A DNA stretch of 36,648 bases from Patescibacteria group bacterium (GCA_016784445.1 JADHUR010000005.1:1-36648); one strand, 5' to 3'; numbered from the stretch's first letter, positions 8,986 through 19,342 are shown. A program made the numbers and translations. Notes: generated from the sequence alone by a model not told the origin.

Positions 8986-9585
8986 ATGCAGTACTTACCT
9001 AAAGCAGTACAACGTTTAATTAATCAATTCGATAAATTACCTGGAATTGGTCCTAAAACTAGCGAGAAGCTAGTATTTCATCTTTTAGGTAGACCTAAAG
9101 AAGACTTGCAAGAGTTTGCAGATAGTTTAATGCAGGCAAGAGAAGATATTATTACTTGTCCATTATGTTTTAACTATGCAGATACTACTCCCTGTTCAAT
9201 CTGTGGAGATAAAGACAGGGTTAAAGATAAAATATGTATAGTAGCTGAAACACAAGATGTTCAAGCGATTGAAAAGTTAAGATCCTTTGATGGAGTATTT
9301 CATGTATTACATGGAGTAATAAACCCACCAGAAGGATTGACACCAGATAAACTTAAAATTAAAGAATTACAGAATAGAATAATCAAACACAAACCAAAAG
9401 AAATAATCCTTGCGCTTAATCATGATATACATGGAGAAACAACTTCTCTATACCTAGCTAAACTCTTAAAAGGTGCTAATATAAAAGTAACCAGATTAGC
9501 TAAAGGCTTACCGTCTGGTTCTGAGATAGAGTATGCAGATGATATTACTCTATCGTATGCTTTCAAAGATAGAAAAGAATTATAA
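8986..9585 (+). CDS. recR: recombination protein RecR
   Basis: LPGIGPKTSEKLVFHLL, CPLC..YAD..PCSIC zinc motif, Toprim domain (IVAETQDVQAIE). Confidence 0.97.
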   Translation: MQYLPKAVQRLINQFDKLPGIGPKTSEKLVFHLLGRPKEDLQEFADSLMQAREDIITCPLCFNYADTTPCSICGDKDRVKDKICIVAETQDVQAIEKLRSFDGVFHVLHGVINPPEGLTPDKLKIKELQNRIIKHKPKEIILALNHDIHGETTSLYLAKLLKGANIKVTRLAKGLPSGSEIEYADDITLSYAFKDRKEL

Positions 9586-9589
9586 ATAA

Positions 9590-9622
9590 AAAAACAACTG
9601 AAGTCATTTCAGTTGTTTTTTG
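9590..9622. terminator. intrinsic terminator after recR
   Basis: AAAACAACTGAAgtcaTTTCAGTTGTTTTTT. Confidence 0.85.
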
Positions 9623-9631
9623 TTATATAGT

Positions 9632-11395
9632 TTATTCTAAGAATCCACCGACTTGTTTTTCCCAAAGTCTTTTATACAGGCCTTTATCTTTTTTAATTAA
9701 TTCTTGATGAGTTCCCTCTTCAAGTACTTTTCCTCTATCTATTACAACAATACGATCCATTTTCATTATAGTAGAAAGTCTATGAGCAATAACAATTACT
9801 GTCTTATCTTTCATTAAATTAGCAAGTGCATCTTGAATTAATTCTTCAGACTCTGAATCTAAGGAAGAAGTAGCTTCATCTAATACCAAGATTGGGGCAT
9901 TCTTAAGTATTGCTCTTGCAATGGCAACTCTTTGTCTTTCTCCGCCAGATAATTTCACACCTCTCTCACCTACATATGTATCATACCCCTCTGTAAACTC
10001 ATCTATAAATTTATGTGCATTAGCAAGTCTTGCTGCCTCATATACATCTTCATTGCTAGCTTCTGCTCTGCCATACTTAATATTTTCCATAAGCGTTCTA
10101 TGGAATAATACCGGATCTTGATTAACAAGTGATATATTTTGCCAAAGACTATCTTGTGTAACATTTGAAATCTTTTGACCATCAATATATATTTTACCGT
10201 GATCTAAATCATGAGCTCTTGTTAATAGATTAATTATAGTAGATTTTCCAGAACCAGATGCACCAACTAGTGCTACCTTTTCATTTGGCTTTACTGTAAG
10301 ATCAAAGTCAGATATAACCATACGAGTTTTACTATATGCAAAACTTACATTCTCAAATCTTATCTCACCACTTGATACATTTAGAGGCTTGGCATTCTTT
10401 GCATCATTCACTGCATGTGGTGTCATTAAAATTTCTGTCATCTCACGAGCTTCTGCCATTGCTTCATAATAACTTCTAATAACACGTCCAAAGCTCCATA
10501 ATCTATTAATTATGGTGATTAAATAGGTTTGTATTAAAACAAAGTCTCCAATAGTTAAAAAGCCGTCTTGCCATAAAGAAATAGCATAAAACATAATACC
10601 TATTTCAAGCACCATCATAAGAACTGTTTGCAGGGCTTCAAAATAATTACCAAGATTCCAAGTAAATTGTCTTAACTTTTGTAAACGGTTTGTTATCTTT
10701 GCAAATAAAGCAGTTTCTCTGAAATACCCAGTAAACAATTTAACATTCAAATGATTAGCTATAGTATCTGCTAAGACCCCAGTCACTTCAGAATTTAAGG
10801 CACTACGTTTAATATCATATTTCAGTTTATAAATACTAAAATAATAATTTACTAAAACATATACAAGTACCCAAATAAAAATACCAATACTTAAAAGAAT
10901 GCTTCTTTTACTTAAAACAACTATAACTAATACAATATGAATAATAGTTGGTAATAAGTCCCAAGATAATCTATCAGCAACCACTTCAAAGGATCTTGAA
11001 AATCTATTTACTTTCTTAACAAGTGAACCTACAAAATTATTATTAAAGAACTCCACTGAATGTCTATGTAAATAAGAGAAAGAATATATAGACAATGAAG
11101 CCATAACTTTAGTTTGAAAATATGAGGTAGCAAAAGTTGCAATTCTCCAAAATAGCCAGGAAACAAAATATACAATTAAAACCTTAAACAATATAATCTT
11201 TAAAACATCTACATCACCCGAAGTAGTTAGCGTATCAAAAAACTCTCTATAGAATAATGGCGCAATAATATTTCCTAAGGATCCGATAGAAATACCAGAA
11301 ATCATAAGCACAAAAGCCCACTTATATTTCAATAAATGCTTCCAAAAGATCTTAAATGTTTGTCTTGTTAAATTTTCCATTTTTATATTATCCAA
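9632..11395 (-). CDS. ABC transporter, fused permease/ATPase (exporter type)
   Basis: Walker A GASGSGKSTI, signature LSGGERQRVAIARA, Walker B ILVLDEATSSLD, six N-terminal TMs. Confidence 0.96.
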   Translation of the reverse strand: MDNIKMENLTRQTFKIFWKHLLKYKWAFVLMISGISIGSLGNIIAPLFYREFFDTLTTSGDVDVLKIILFKVLIVYFVSWLFWRIATFATSYFQTKVMASLSIYSFSYLHRHSVEFFNNNFVGSLVKKVNRFSRSFEVVADRLSWDLLPTIIHIVLVIVVLSKRSILLSIGIFIWVLVYVLVNYYFSIYKLKYDIKRSALNSEVTGVLADTIANHLNVKLFTGYFRETALFAKITNRLQKLRQFTWNLGNYFEALQTVLMMVLEIGIMFYAISLWQDGFLTIGDFVLIQTYLITIINRLWSFGRVIRSYYEAMAEAREMTEILMTPHAVNDAKNAKPLNVSSGEIRFENVSFAYSKTRMVISDFDLTVKPNEKVALVGASGSGKSTIINLLTRAHDLDHGKIYIDGQKISNVTQDSLWQNISLVNQDPVLFHRTLMENIKYGRAEASNEDVYEAARLANAHKFIDEFTEGYDTYVGERGVKLSGGERQRVAIARAILKNAPILVLDEATSSLDSESEELIQDALANLMKDKTVIVIAHRLSTIMKMDRIVVIDRGKVLEEGTHQELIKKDKGLYKRLWEKQVGGFLE

Positions 11396-11449
11396 AATTT
11401 GAAATAAAAAAACACCCTGACTACGCTTAGAATGTTTTTTCTGATTGTA

Positions 11450-11761
11450 TTAAACTTTTGTAATTTCTAATTCTGTAAAAGCTTGTCTGTGACCGAAAGT
11501 TTTCTTATAACGAGTCTTATTCTTATACTTCACAACTTTAACTTTCTTAGCCTTTGCTTGACGTAATACTTTAGTTTCAACTGTAGCTTTCAAAGCAGGC
11601 TTACCAACTTCTAATTTACTACCCTTGTCATCACTTTTAAGTAATACATCAGTAATCTCTAGCTTCTCACCAGGCTCACCAATTAGTTTTTCAACTTTTA
11701 GCTTATCGCCCTTTTTTACTACATATTGTTTACCACCAGTTCTTATTACTGCGATTGTCAT
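11450..11761 (-). CDS. rplU: 50S ribosomal protein L21
   Basis: AVIRTGGKQYVVKKGDKLKVEKL...KYKNKTRYKKTFGHRQAFTELEI. Confidence 0.96.
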   Translation of the reverse strand: MTIAVIRTGGKQYVVKKGDKLKVEKLIGEPGEKLEITDVLLKSDDKGSKLEVGKPALKATVETKVLRQAKAKKVKVVKYKNKTRYKKTFGHRQAFTELEITKV

Positions 11762-11812
11762 ATATCTAATTTATTATTAAAAAGTAAGGATATTATAGGG
11801 CAAAAAGGTATA

Positions 11813-12895
11813 TTAGTCAATACTTTGTTGTTTAGATGTTTTTTTTACTAATATATAGGCTAAAATAGCCATAAATAGCACCAATATACCTAAAGTGGTA
11901 AGCTTACCCATTGTCTGCTGTGAAATGGATACAAGGCCAAAAATACCCGTTATTACGTATAGGAAAATGACAGTTTGTCTATGTGATAGGCCAGTATCAA
12001 GTAATCTATGATGAAGGTGCTTTCTATCTGCTTGAGCTATCCTCCCATGGTTGAAAAATACTCTCCTAATTATTACCCAAGCTACATCTAATATTGGTAT
12101 TCCCATAACTAGTAAAGCTGTTGCTATTTTACCACCAGATATTATTGCTAATACTCCAAGTATGAAACCAATGAAGACACTACCCCCTTCTCCGAGAAAT
12201 ATTTTAGCCGGATGCCAATTCCAAATAAGGAAACCAAGTAATGATCCAGCCACTATCAAAGCAAGTATTGAAGTTGCTGAATTGGCTATATCCCAAAATA
12301 GTGAAACAAAATATATTATGAAACTACCAATCACACCAATACCAGAAGCTAGACCATCTAAACCATCTAATAGTTTTGTGACATACATCATTCCCATCAG
12401 CCAAGCAAAGGTGAATAGATCTGCAAAGACTGTAAAATAGTATGGCAAGCCATCATACCAAAATAGTAGTATTTTAAACTCATCAAAATGAATAAAACCA
12501 CCCAGTGGATTTGTAATATATTTAATACCAATACCCGAAACAATTACTACAATGGTAGCAATAATAGGAAATAGTATTTGATAACGAGCTCTTAAATTAA
12601 ACTTATCATCTAAGATGCCACCAATCATAATAATTATACTGGCAATGATAATACCTATTAAATGTTTAGCTTCAATCACACCATCTAGTAATCTATTCCA
12701 TAATAATATTGTGGTAATAATGAAAGCTAAAAATACAGCCACTCCCCCCATTAGAGGAATTATTTTATCATGTACCTTACGAGGTGCAGGTGAATCTGTA
12801 ATATTATATTTATTAGCCAAATAACGCACTGGCCAAACAAGTACCAGTGCTATAACAAAACTAATTAATAATGGAGCTAAGTGGAATAATGACAT
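11813..12895 (-). CDS. polyprenyl-phosphate glycosyl-1-phosphate transferase (MraY/WecA family)
   Basis: PRKVHDKIIPLMGG, GILDDKF, KLLDGLDGLASG, FLGEGGSVFIGFILG, DRKHLHHRLLD. Confidence 0.92.
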   Translation of the reverse strand: MSLFHLAPLLISFVIALVLVWPVRYLANKYNITDSPAPRKVHDKIIPLMGGVAVFLAFIITTILLWNRLLDGVIEAKHLIGIIIASIIIMIGGILDDKFNLRARYQILFPIIATIVVIVSGIGIKYITNPLGGFIHFDEFKILLFWYDGLPYYFTVFADLFTFAWLMGMMYVTKLLDGLDGLASGIGVIGSFIIYFVSLFWDIANSATSILALIVAGSLLGFLIWNWHPAKIFLGEGGSVFIGFILGVLAIISGGKIATALLVMGIPILDVAWVIIRRVFFNHGRIAQADRKHLHHRLLDTGLSHRQTVIFLYVITGIFGLVSISQQTMGKLTTLGILVLFMAILAYILVKKTSKQQSID

Positions 12896-13269
12896 TAATG
12901 TCTATCTATATATGTTTGTAATATGGTCATAGCTGCAACAGCATCATCTTCTTTTACACCAAGACTTTGCGCTGCCTTACTAGACAATCTCTCATCTGCC
13001 GTAACAATATCTATACCTTTTTCTTTTAGAGCTTTAACAAAAACTTCTGTAATTCCTGTTTGATCTGTTCTATTCTGCTTAAGGCTCGTTGGCAAACCAA
13101 TAATAACCTTATCTACATTCTCATCTTTAATTATTTCTAATACAAGTTCTAATTGTTTATCTATATCTACTTCTTTGAGTATCTTAAAAGGAACAGCCAT
13201 TTTAGAATCATCGTCTGCTATTGCAAGTCCAATCTTAGACATTCCATAATCTATTCCCAGTAGTCTCAT
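12895..13269 (-). CDS. ruvX: putative Holliday junction resolvase YqgF/RuvX
   Basis: LGIDYGMSKIGLAIAD, IIGLP, VTADERLSSKAA, DAVAAMTILQTYID. Confidence 0.93.
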   Translation of the reverse strand: MRLLGIDYGMSKIGLAIADDDSKMAVPFKILKEVDIDKQLELVLEIIKDENVDKVIIGLPTSLKQNRTDQTGITEVFVKALKEKGIDIVTADERLSSKAAQSLGVKEDDAVAAMTILQTYIDRH

Positions 13270-14021
13270 AATTCTGTTATTATTATTGGTCCATCTTTAG
13301 TAATAGCTACAGTATGCTCATAATGGCAAGAAAGGCTATTATCTCTAGTCTTTATAGTCCAATCGTCATCACAATAGTCAATATCATAAGAACCAACAGT
13401 TATCATTGGCTCGAGTGCAAGTACCATACCTTCTTGCAATTTCTCACCCATTCCTTTTCTACCAAAGTTTGGTACTGATGGTGCTTCATGAACAGCATGT
13501 CCAACGCCATGACCTACTAAATCTCTAACTACTCCGAAACCATTCTTTTCTGCATAGGTTTGAATTGCATAACCAATATCTCCTAAAGTATTACCAACCT
13601 TACATTCTTTAATACCCAATTCTAAACATTTATGAGTAACTTTCATTAACTCTTTAGTATGCTTTGGCACGCCTCCAACTGCTACTGTTGTAGCCATGTC
13701 AGTAAATAGTCCTCTTCTGTCCATACCAATATCTAAACTAACAATATCCCCTTCCTTAAGTACCCTATCCCCTGGAATACCATGAACAATTTCTTCATTT
13801 ACAGAAACACAGAGTCCAGCTGGAAAAGGTATTGGCTGACCATAACCCTTAAAGGAAGGTTTACCACCAGCAGCGTAAATTAATTCTTCAGCTTTGCTAT
13901 TAAGTTCAGCTGGTGTTATGCCAGGTTTAACCATTTCTTTAACATACTTTAAAACAGAGGCTAATACTTTGCCATCTTCTCTTAATTGTTTTATTTCTTC
14001 TGCTGTTTTTATTAAACTCAT
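13266..14021 (-). CDS. map: methionine aminopeptidase, type I
   Basis: SVNEEIVHGIPG, LDIGMDRRGLFTDMATT, GHGVGHAVHEAP, LALEPMITVG. Confidence 0.96.
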   Translation of the reverse strand: MSLIKTAEEIKQLREDGKVLASVLKYVKEMVKPGITPAELNSKAEELIYAAGGKPSFKGYGQPIPFPAGLCVSVNEEIVHGIPGDRVLKEGDIVSLDIGMDRRGLFTDMATTVAVGGVPKHTKELMKVTHKCLELGIKECKVGNTLGDIGYAIQTYAEKNGFGVVRDLVGHGVGHAVHEAPSVPNFGRKGMGEKLQEGMVLALEPMITVGSYDIDYCDDDWTIKTRDNSLSCHYEHTVAITKDGPIIITEL

Positions 14022-14650
14022 ATTTTTAATTTATCTTTAACTTCATTCCAAACTTCTTCTATTGAAGGCTCCCCATTTATATCTACTAATAATTTCTTCT
14101 CTCTATAATATTTAAGTATAGGGTCGCCAACTTCATGGTAGGTTGCAATTCTTTCTTTAACAGAATCTGGTTTTGAATCACTGCGAATATATAGTTCCCC
14201 ATTACATTTATCGCAAACATTTTCCACTTTAGTAGGCTTGAACAATATATTAAAATTAGCACCACACTCTTTACACATTCTACGAGAAGCGATTCTTTTC
14301 ATGACAATTTCATCACTACTATCTACATTAATAGCATGAGTAATACTATCCAAGCTTTCTAAAAATTTAACCTGGGGTATACTTCTAGGATAACCATCTA
14401 AAATATATCCATTTACAGTGTCTGACTGTTGTAATCTCTCTTTAACAATTTGATTTGTTAATTCATCATCTATTAAAATACCAGCATCCATTCTATCTTT
14501 TACTTTCAAGCCTAGTTCTGATCCTTTTCTCATAGCATCTCTGAATATCTTACCTGTTGAAATGGCAGGAATATTTAACTCTTTTGCAAGGAATTTAGCT
14601 TGTGTACCCTTACCTGATCCAGGGGGTCCTAGCATTACAATTTTATACAT
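14018..14650 (-). CDS. adk: adenylate kinase with Cys4 zinc lid
   Basis: LGPPGSGKGTQAK, DGYPRSIPQ, CxxC...CDKC lid. Confidence 0.96.
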   Translation of the reverse strand: MYKIVMLGPPGSGKGTQAKFLAKELNIPAISTGKIFRDAMRKGSELGLKVKDRMDAGILIDDELTNQIVKERLQQSDTVNGYILDGYPRSIPQVKFLESLDSITHAINVDSSDEIVMKRIASRRMCKECGANFNILFKPTKVENVCDKCNGELYIRSDSKPDSVKERIATYHEVGDPILKYYREKKLLVDINGEPSIEEVWNEVKDKLKI

Positions 14651-14710
14651 AATTTAATAGTTTTATTATTAATAAGTAATGTTATTTTACCTTATTTTAG
14701 TATAAAAAAC

Positions 14711-14733
14711 AAAAATGACCTCAATGGGTCATT
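14711..14733 (-). terminator. intrinsic terminator between secY and adk
   Basis: minus strand AATGACCcattgaGGTCATTTTTGTTTTTT. Confidence 0.65.
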
Positions 14734-14758
14734 AATATAATAAAACTATCTGGATTTA

Positions 14759-16036
14759 TTATAATCCATCATAATCTCTCATCACAAGCTGTGAATCAAT
14801 TTGTTTCATAGATTCAATAACTACAGATACTACAATAAGTAAACTAGTACCACCAATTACCATTGTGCTAACACCCGTTATTGGTTGAATAATAATAGGT
14901 AAGATAGCAACAATACCCAAGAATAAAGCACCAGCTAATATAATACGATTTACAACATTCTTAATATAATCTTCAGTATGTCTACCCGGTCTAATACCAG
15001 GAATAAAACCACCTTGCTTCTGCAAGTTCTCTGCAAGTTGTTGAGGGTGGAATACAATAAAAGTATAGAAATATGTAAAAGCTACTACTAAAATGAAGTA
15101 GAAGATTCCATAGAATATTTGATTAGCAAATAAATCAATAACAAATTGTGCACCATTTGCAATAAATGCAGACTGAGCTCTTACAAAGAACTGAGCAATC
15201 ATTGGTGGAAATAATACTATTGAAATAGCGAAAATGATTGGAATAACACCAGCCATATTTACACGCAATGGTAAATGAGTTGAAACCCCACCATATGCTT
15301 TATGACCCCTAATTCTTCTTGCATAATTTACAGGAACATTTCTTTGTCCTTCTGTAATAATTACAATTACTGCAATAGTAATAAGAGCAATGATTATAAA
15401 TAGTACTAAGTTAAATATTTGTGCTGGATCAAAAACTGCAATTGTTTGTTGTAATGCCGAAGGTAAGCTTGAAACAATACCAGCAAAAATTAATAATGAA
15501 ATACCATTACCAACATGTCTGTCTGACATTAATTCTCCAAGCCACATTAAGAATACTGTACCAGCTGTAATTGTTAGAATAGCTGTTGCGAATTGATATG
15601 ATGACATAGAACCTAAAATATCTAGTCCTGACTGTCTTTGCAGGATATTAATAAAACCATATGACTGCAAAGCAGCAAGTGGTAATGTTAAAAATCTTGT
15701 CCATTGATTTATCTTATTTCTACCAGATTCCCCTTCTTTAGATAATCTTTCCAAAGCTGGAACAATCATAGTTAAAAGTTGCAATATAATTGAAGCAGTA
15801 ATATATGGAGCAATACCAAGCATGACAATAGAAATATTTTCCATACCACCACCAGAGAATAAGTTTAATAATCCTAAAATTTGATTAGATGCAAAAAAGT
15901 CTTTTAAACCAGATACATCAATACCGGGAATTGGAATATGAGCAGCTATTCTAAATACAATTAGCATAGCAAAAACGAACATTAGATCCTTTCTAATATC
16001 TTTAGATTTCCAGATTTGTCTAATCTTCTCCCACAT
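14759..16036 (-). CDS. secY: protein translocase subunit SecY
   Basis: FRIAAHIPIPGID, SGGGMENISIVMLGIAPYITASIILQLL, GFIPGIRPGRHTEDYI. Confidence 0.97.
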   Translation of the reverse strand: MWEKIRQIWKSKDIRKDLMFVFAMLIVFRIAAHIPIPGIDVSGLKDFFASNQILGLLNLFSGGGMENISIVMLGIAPYITASIILQLLTMIVPALERLSKEGESGRNKINQWTRFLTLPLAALQSYGFINILQRQSGLDILGSMSSYQFATAILTITAGTVFLMWLGELMSDRHVGNGISLLIFAGIVSSLPSALQQTIAVFDPAQIFNLVLFIIIALITIAVIVIITEGQRNVPVNYARRIRGHKAYGGVSTHLPLRVNMAGVIPIIFAISIVLFPPMIAQFFVRAQSAFIANGAQFVIDLFANQIFYGIFYFILVVAFTYFYTFIVFHPQQLAENLQKQGGFIPGIRPGRHTEDYIKNVVNRIILAGALFLGIVAILPIIIQPITGVSTMVIGGTSLLIVVSVVIESMKQIDSQLVMRDYDGL

Positions 16037-16042
16037 AATGGA

Positions 16043-16627
16043 TTATTTAGATTTCTTTGCTGCTGGTTTAGCTTTTGCTTTAGCCTTAGTCTTTGGTTCA
16101 GCTTTTGGCTTTATCTCTGTTTTTACCTCTTGTCTTCCCTTGAAGATCTTTTTAGCCTTTGCATTAGGCCTTACTATTGGCTCAATTACTTCACCACCAG
16201 CTTTAATGATAGCTTCTTTTGCTTTAACTGACAAACTATCTATTTTAATTACTAATTTCTTAGTTATATTACCTGAAGCAAGAATTTTAATATTCTTATT
16301 ACCTGCTGGTATAAGGTTTTTCTTAACCAAACTCTTTAATGAAACAATCTCACCGGCTTCAAAATACTTATCTAATACAGCAAGATTTATTGGTAAATTA
16401 TTTGGTCTTGCACTCTTAAATCCCTTTTGCTTAGGAATTCTTTGTAAATAAGACTTAATACCACGTAATTTTAATCCGCTTGCACCTGAACGAGACTTTT
16501 GACCTTTCATTCCTTTACCAGAATAATTACCATGACCAGATGCATTACCACGACCACGTCTAATTCTACGCTTTTTAGCGGTTGGATTTTTCTGTAAATT
16601 ATGTAAACCTAGTAATTCTTGTGACAT
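16043..16627 (-). CDS. rplO: 50S ribosomal protein L15 with basic Ala/Lys-rich C-terminal extension
   Basis: KRRIRRGRGNASGHGNYSGKGMKGQKSRSG; operon position. Confidence 0.96.
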   Translation of the reverse strand: MSQELLGLHNLQKNPTAKKRRIRRGRGNASGHGNYSGKGMKGQKSRSGASGLKLRGIKSYLQRIPKQKGFKSARPNNLPINLAVLDKYFEAGEIVSLKSLVKKNLIPAGNKNIKILASGNITKKLVIKIDSLSVKAKEAIIKAGGEVIEPIVRPNAKAKKIFKGRQEVKTEIKPKAEPKTKAKAKAKPAAKKSK

Positions 16628-16631
16628 AGTA

Positions 16632-17243
16632 TTATTTCTTAACAGCTGGAGCTACTTTAGCTGGAGCTGGTTTAGCTTTTTTAAGGGCAGGTTTCTTAGC
16701 AATAGGCTTAGCAGCTGATCTAACAGCTGGTTTAGCTACTGGCTTTGGTGCCTGTTTTGGTTCTCTTTTCTTTAAATCTGATAATGCTGCAAATACTGAC
16801 TTAACAATATTTACCTTATTATTTGATCCTAATATCTTAGCTGAAACATTTTTAATACCAGATAATTCAAGCACTGCTCTAACTGCACCACCAGCAATAA
16901 TTCCAGTACCATCTGGAGCTGGTCTAAATACTACTTGAGCTGCTTTAAATTTCTTATTTACCTGATGGGCAATAGTTCCATCTACAATATCTAATTTCAA
17001 TAATGAATTCTTAGCTTGAGCTACAGCTTTATTTACAGCAATTGCTACATCTTTACCTTTAGCAAGTCCATAACCAATCTGTCCTTTTCCATCACCAATT
17101 ACAATACAAGCTCTGAATCTCATACGTTTACCACCAGCCATAACACGAGTAACACGCCGAAGGTCTACAATGCGTTGATCAAACTCATCTTTTTCTCTTT
17201 CTCTGAATGGTTTTCTTTTAAAGTTTTTCTTATTATTATCCAT
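16632..17243 (-). CDS. rpsE: 30S ribosomal protein S5 with Pro/Ala/Lys C-terminal extension
   Basis: VTRVMAGGKRMRFRACIVIGDGKGQIGYGLAKGKDV. Confidence 0.97.
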   Translation of the reverse strand: MDNNKKNFKRKPFREREKDEFDQRIVDLRRVTRVMAGGKRMRFRACIVIGDGKGQIGYGLAKGKDVAIAVNKAVAQAKNSLLKLDIVDGTIAHQVNKKFKAAQVVFRPAPDGTGIIAGGAVRAVLELSGIKNVSAKILGSNNKVNIVKSVFAALSDLKKREPKQAPKPVAKPAVRSAAKPIAKKPALKKAKPAPAKVAPAVKK

Positions 17244-17254
17244 ATATATTTATA

Positions 17255-17611
17255 TTAAAATTTCAAACCATTAGCACGTAATGCTTCAGCAAATGCCTTT
17301 ACACGACCGTGATACTTATATGCACCTCTATCGAAAATGATTGTTTCAATTTTCTTATCTGTTAAAGCTTTTGCAAATAATTTACCGAATTCTTCTGCTC
17401 TCTTTGTTTTATCTCCTTTAAGCTTTAATTTTGATTCATGAAGACCAACAATTGTTTGATTATTGTCATCATTAATAGCTTGAGCTGCCATGAAACGTAA
17501 ACTACGTTTAATAGTAACTCTTGGACGCTTAGCAGTACCATGTAATTTAGAACGAGTACGTGCCTGTCTTCGTAATTTAATATTATACTTTATTTTATTT
17601 AAATCTTTCAT
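17255..17611 (-). CDS. rplR: 50S ribosomal protein L18
   Basis: FDRGAYKYHGRVKAFAEALRANGLKF C-terminus. Confidence 0.96.
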   Translation of the reverse strand: MKDLNKIKYNIKLRRQARTRSKLHGTAKRPRVTIKRSLRFMAAQAINDDNNQTIVGLHESKLKLKGDKTKRAEEFGKLFAKALTDKKIETIIFDRGAYKYHGRVKAFAEALRANGLKF

Positions 17612-17612
17612 A

Positions 17613-18170
17613 TTATTTTTCTGCTCCCTTTGCTACCTTACCAGCCTTACGTCTGATAACTTCATCAATATATTTAATACCCTTACCCTTATATGGTTCA
17701 GGTTTTTTAATAGATCTAATCTCTGCTGTAATCTGACCAACTCTTTGTTTATCTATTCCTTCAATTGTTATTATATTCTTTTCTACAGATGCTGTAATAT
17801 CTTCAGGAATATTATATTCAACTTGATGAGAAAAGCCTACATTTAATACTAGTACTTTTCCTTTCATCTCAGCCTTAAATCCAACACCATTGATCTCTAA
17901 TTGTTTTTTAAACCCTTCAACAACGCCAGTAACAAGTGAATCTATGATGCTTCTTGTTGTTCCCCATAGAGAACGTATTTCTTTTTTACTACCCTCTGGA
18001 ATAGTTACAAGTATTTCTTTATCTTTTACTTCAACATTAACAGCAGTAACTTTTTCCATAGTTAGCTCGCCTTTTGGTCCCTTAACGAAAATGTTATTAC
18101 CTTCAATCTTAACTTCAACTTTTTCTGGGATTATAATTGGTTGTTTTCCTATTCTTGACATAATTACCAA
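17613..18170 (-). CDS. rplF: 50S ribosomal protein L6 (real start probably the internal MSRIGKQPI)
   Basis: SRIGKQPIIIPEKV...KKPEPYKGKGIKY. Confidence 0.96.
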   Translation of the reverse strand: MVIMSRIGKQPIIIPEKVEVKIEGNNIFVKGPKGELTMEKVTAVNVEVKDKEILVTIPEGSKKEIRSLWGTTRSIIDSLVTGVVEGFKKQLEINGVGFKAEMKGKVLVLNVGFSHQVEYNIPEDITASVEKNIITIEGIDKQRVGQITAEIRSIKKPEPYKGKGIKYIDEVIRRKAGKVAKGAEK

Positions 18171-18559
18171 ATTTCACAAATTAATTCGCCGCCAATTTTA
18201 GCACGACGGGCTTCATTGTCTGTTTTAAGACCTTTTGATGTAGATATAATTGCCATACCAAGTCCATTAAGGATATATGGTATATTACCCGCCTTTACAT
18301 ATATTCTTCTACTTGGCTTTGAAGATCTACGTATATGCTTAATAGCTGGCTTACCTTGAACATATTCCAATGATGCAACAAGTACTTTAAAACCATTAAG
18401 CTCTTCAATTCTTACAGCTTTTATATACTTTTCTTTAACAAAAACTTTTAAAATACCATATTTAAGCTTAGACCAGGGAATTACCACCTCATCTTTTTTT
18501 ACTGCTTGGCTATTTCTCAAGCGCGTAAGCATGTCTGCAATTGGATCTGATACTGTCAT
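18164..18559 (-). CDS. rpsH: 30S ribosomal protein S8
   Basis: DPIADMLTRLRNSQ...STSKGLKTDNEARRAKIGGELICEIW. Confidence 0.97.
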   Translation of the reverse strand: MTVSDPIADMLTRLRNSQAVKKDEVVIPWSKLKYGILKVFVKEKYIKAVRIEELNGFKVLVASLEYVQGKPAIKHIRRSSKPSRRIYVKAGNIPYILNGLGMAIISTSKGLKTDNEARRAKIGGELICEIW

Positions 18560-18582
18560 AATTTACTTAAAATATTTATTAA

Positions 18583-18768
18583 TTACCAACTAGATTTTGT
18601 AACACCAGGTATATCTCCCTTTGATGCTAATTCTCTAAAACAAATACGACACAATTTGAAATCTCTCATATATCCACGACGACGACCACAACGCCAACAT
18701 CGTCTAGTTATTCTAGTTGAGTATTTTGGTGTCTTATTCGCTTTTGCTATTTCCGACTTAATTGCCAT
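18583..18768 (-). CDS. rpsN: 30S ribosomal protein S14, zinc-binding short form
   Basis: [38 protein letters not shown]. Confidence 0.97.
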   Translation of the reverse strand: MAIKSEIAKANKTPKYSTRITRRCWRCGRRRGYMRDFKLCRICFRELASKGDIPGVTKSSW

Positions 18769-18780
18769 ATTAGTATTATC

Positions 18781-19338
18781 TTAATTCTTATCTTCTACTT
18801 TTTTAAATGGGAATCCTAATTTACTAAATAGGAAGAATCCCTCGTCTCTTGTACTTGCTGTAGTTGTAATAGAAACCTCTAAACCGTGTAATCTTTCAAC
18901 CTCATCAAAAGAAATTTCTGGAAATACTACATGCTCTTTAAAACCTAATGTCATATTACCATGTTCATCTATATTCTTCTTTGGATCAAGGCCATGAAAA
19001 TCTCTAACACGTGGGAAAGCAATATGTACAAGTTTATTTAAGAAATCATACATTCTATCCCCACGAAGTGTTACTTTATATCCAACAATCATACCTTCTC
19101 TGATCTTAAAAGCAGCAATTGATTTACGTGCTTTAATGGCTGTAGGCTTCTGACCAGTTATTCTATTTAAAGTATTAATGACCAAATCATTAAAATTAGA
19201 ATCTGTTAAACCCTTACCAACGCCAACATTCAAAGTAGCTTTTATAATCTTTGGTGCTGCCATTTTATTCTTATACCCAAACTCTTCCATTAATTGGGTA
19301 AGAACTTCTTTATTATATTTTTCTTTTAATAAATTCAT
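18781..19338 (-). CDS. rplE: 50S ribosomal protein L5
   Basis: LNVGVGKGL, ITGQKPTAIKARKSIAAFKIREGMIVGYKVTLRG. Confidence 0.97.
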   Translation of the reverse strand: MNLLKEKYNKEVLTQLMEEFGYKNKMAAPKIIKATLNVGVGKGLTDSNFNDLVINTLNRITGQKPTAIKARKSIAAFKIREGMIVGYKVTLRGDRMYDFLNKLVHIAFPRVRDFHGLDPKKNIDEHGNMTLGFKEHVVFPEISFDEVERLHGLEVSITTTASTRDEGFFLFSKLGFPFKKVEDKN

Positions 19339-19342
19339 AGTT

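Noticed and set aside
12051-12440. plus-strand ORF of 129 aa antisense to the MraY/WecA-like gene
   Set aside because: Mirror ORF of a confidently identified coding region, low-complexity, no family signal.
16038-16451. plus-strand 137-aa hydrophobic ORF antisense to rplO
   Set aside because: Reverse complement of Lys/Ala-rich coding sequence yields hydrophobic Leu/Phe stretches by composition.
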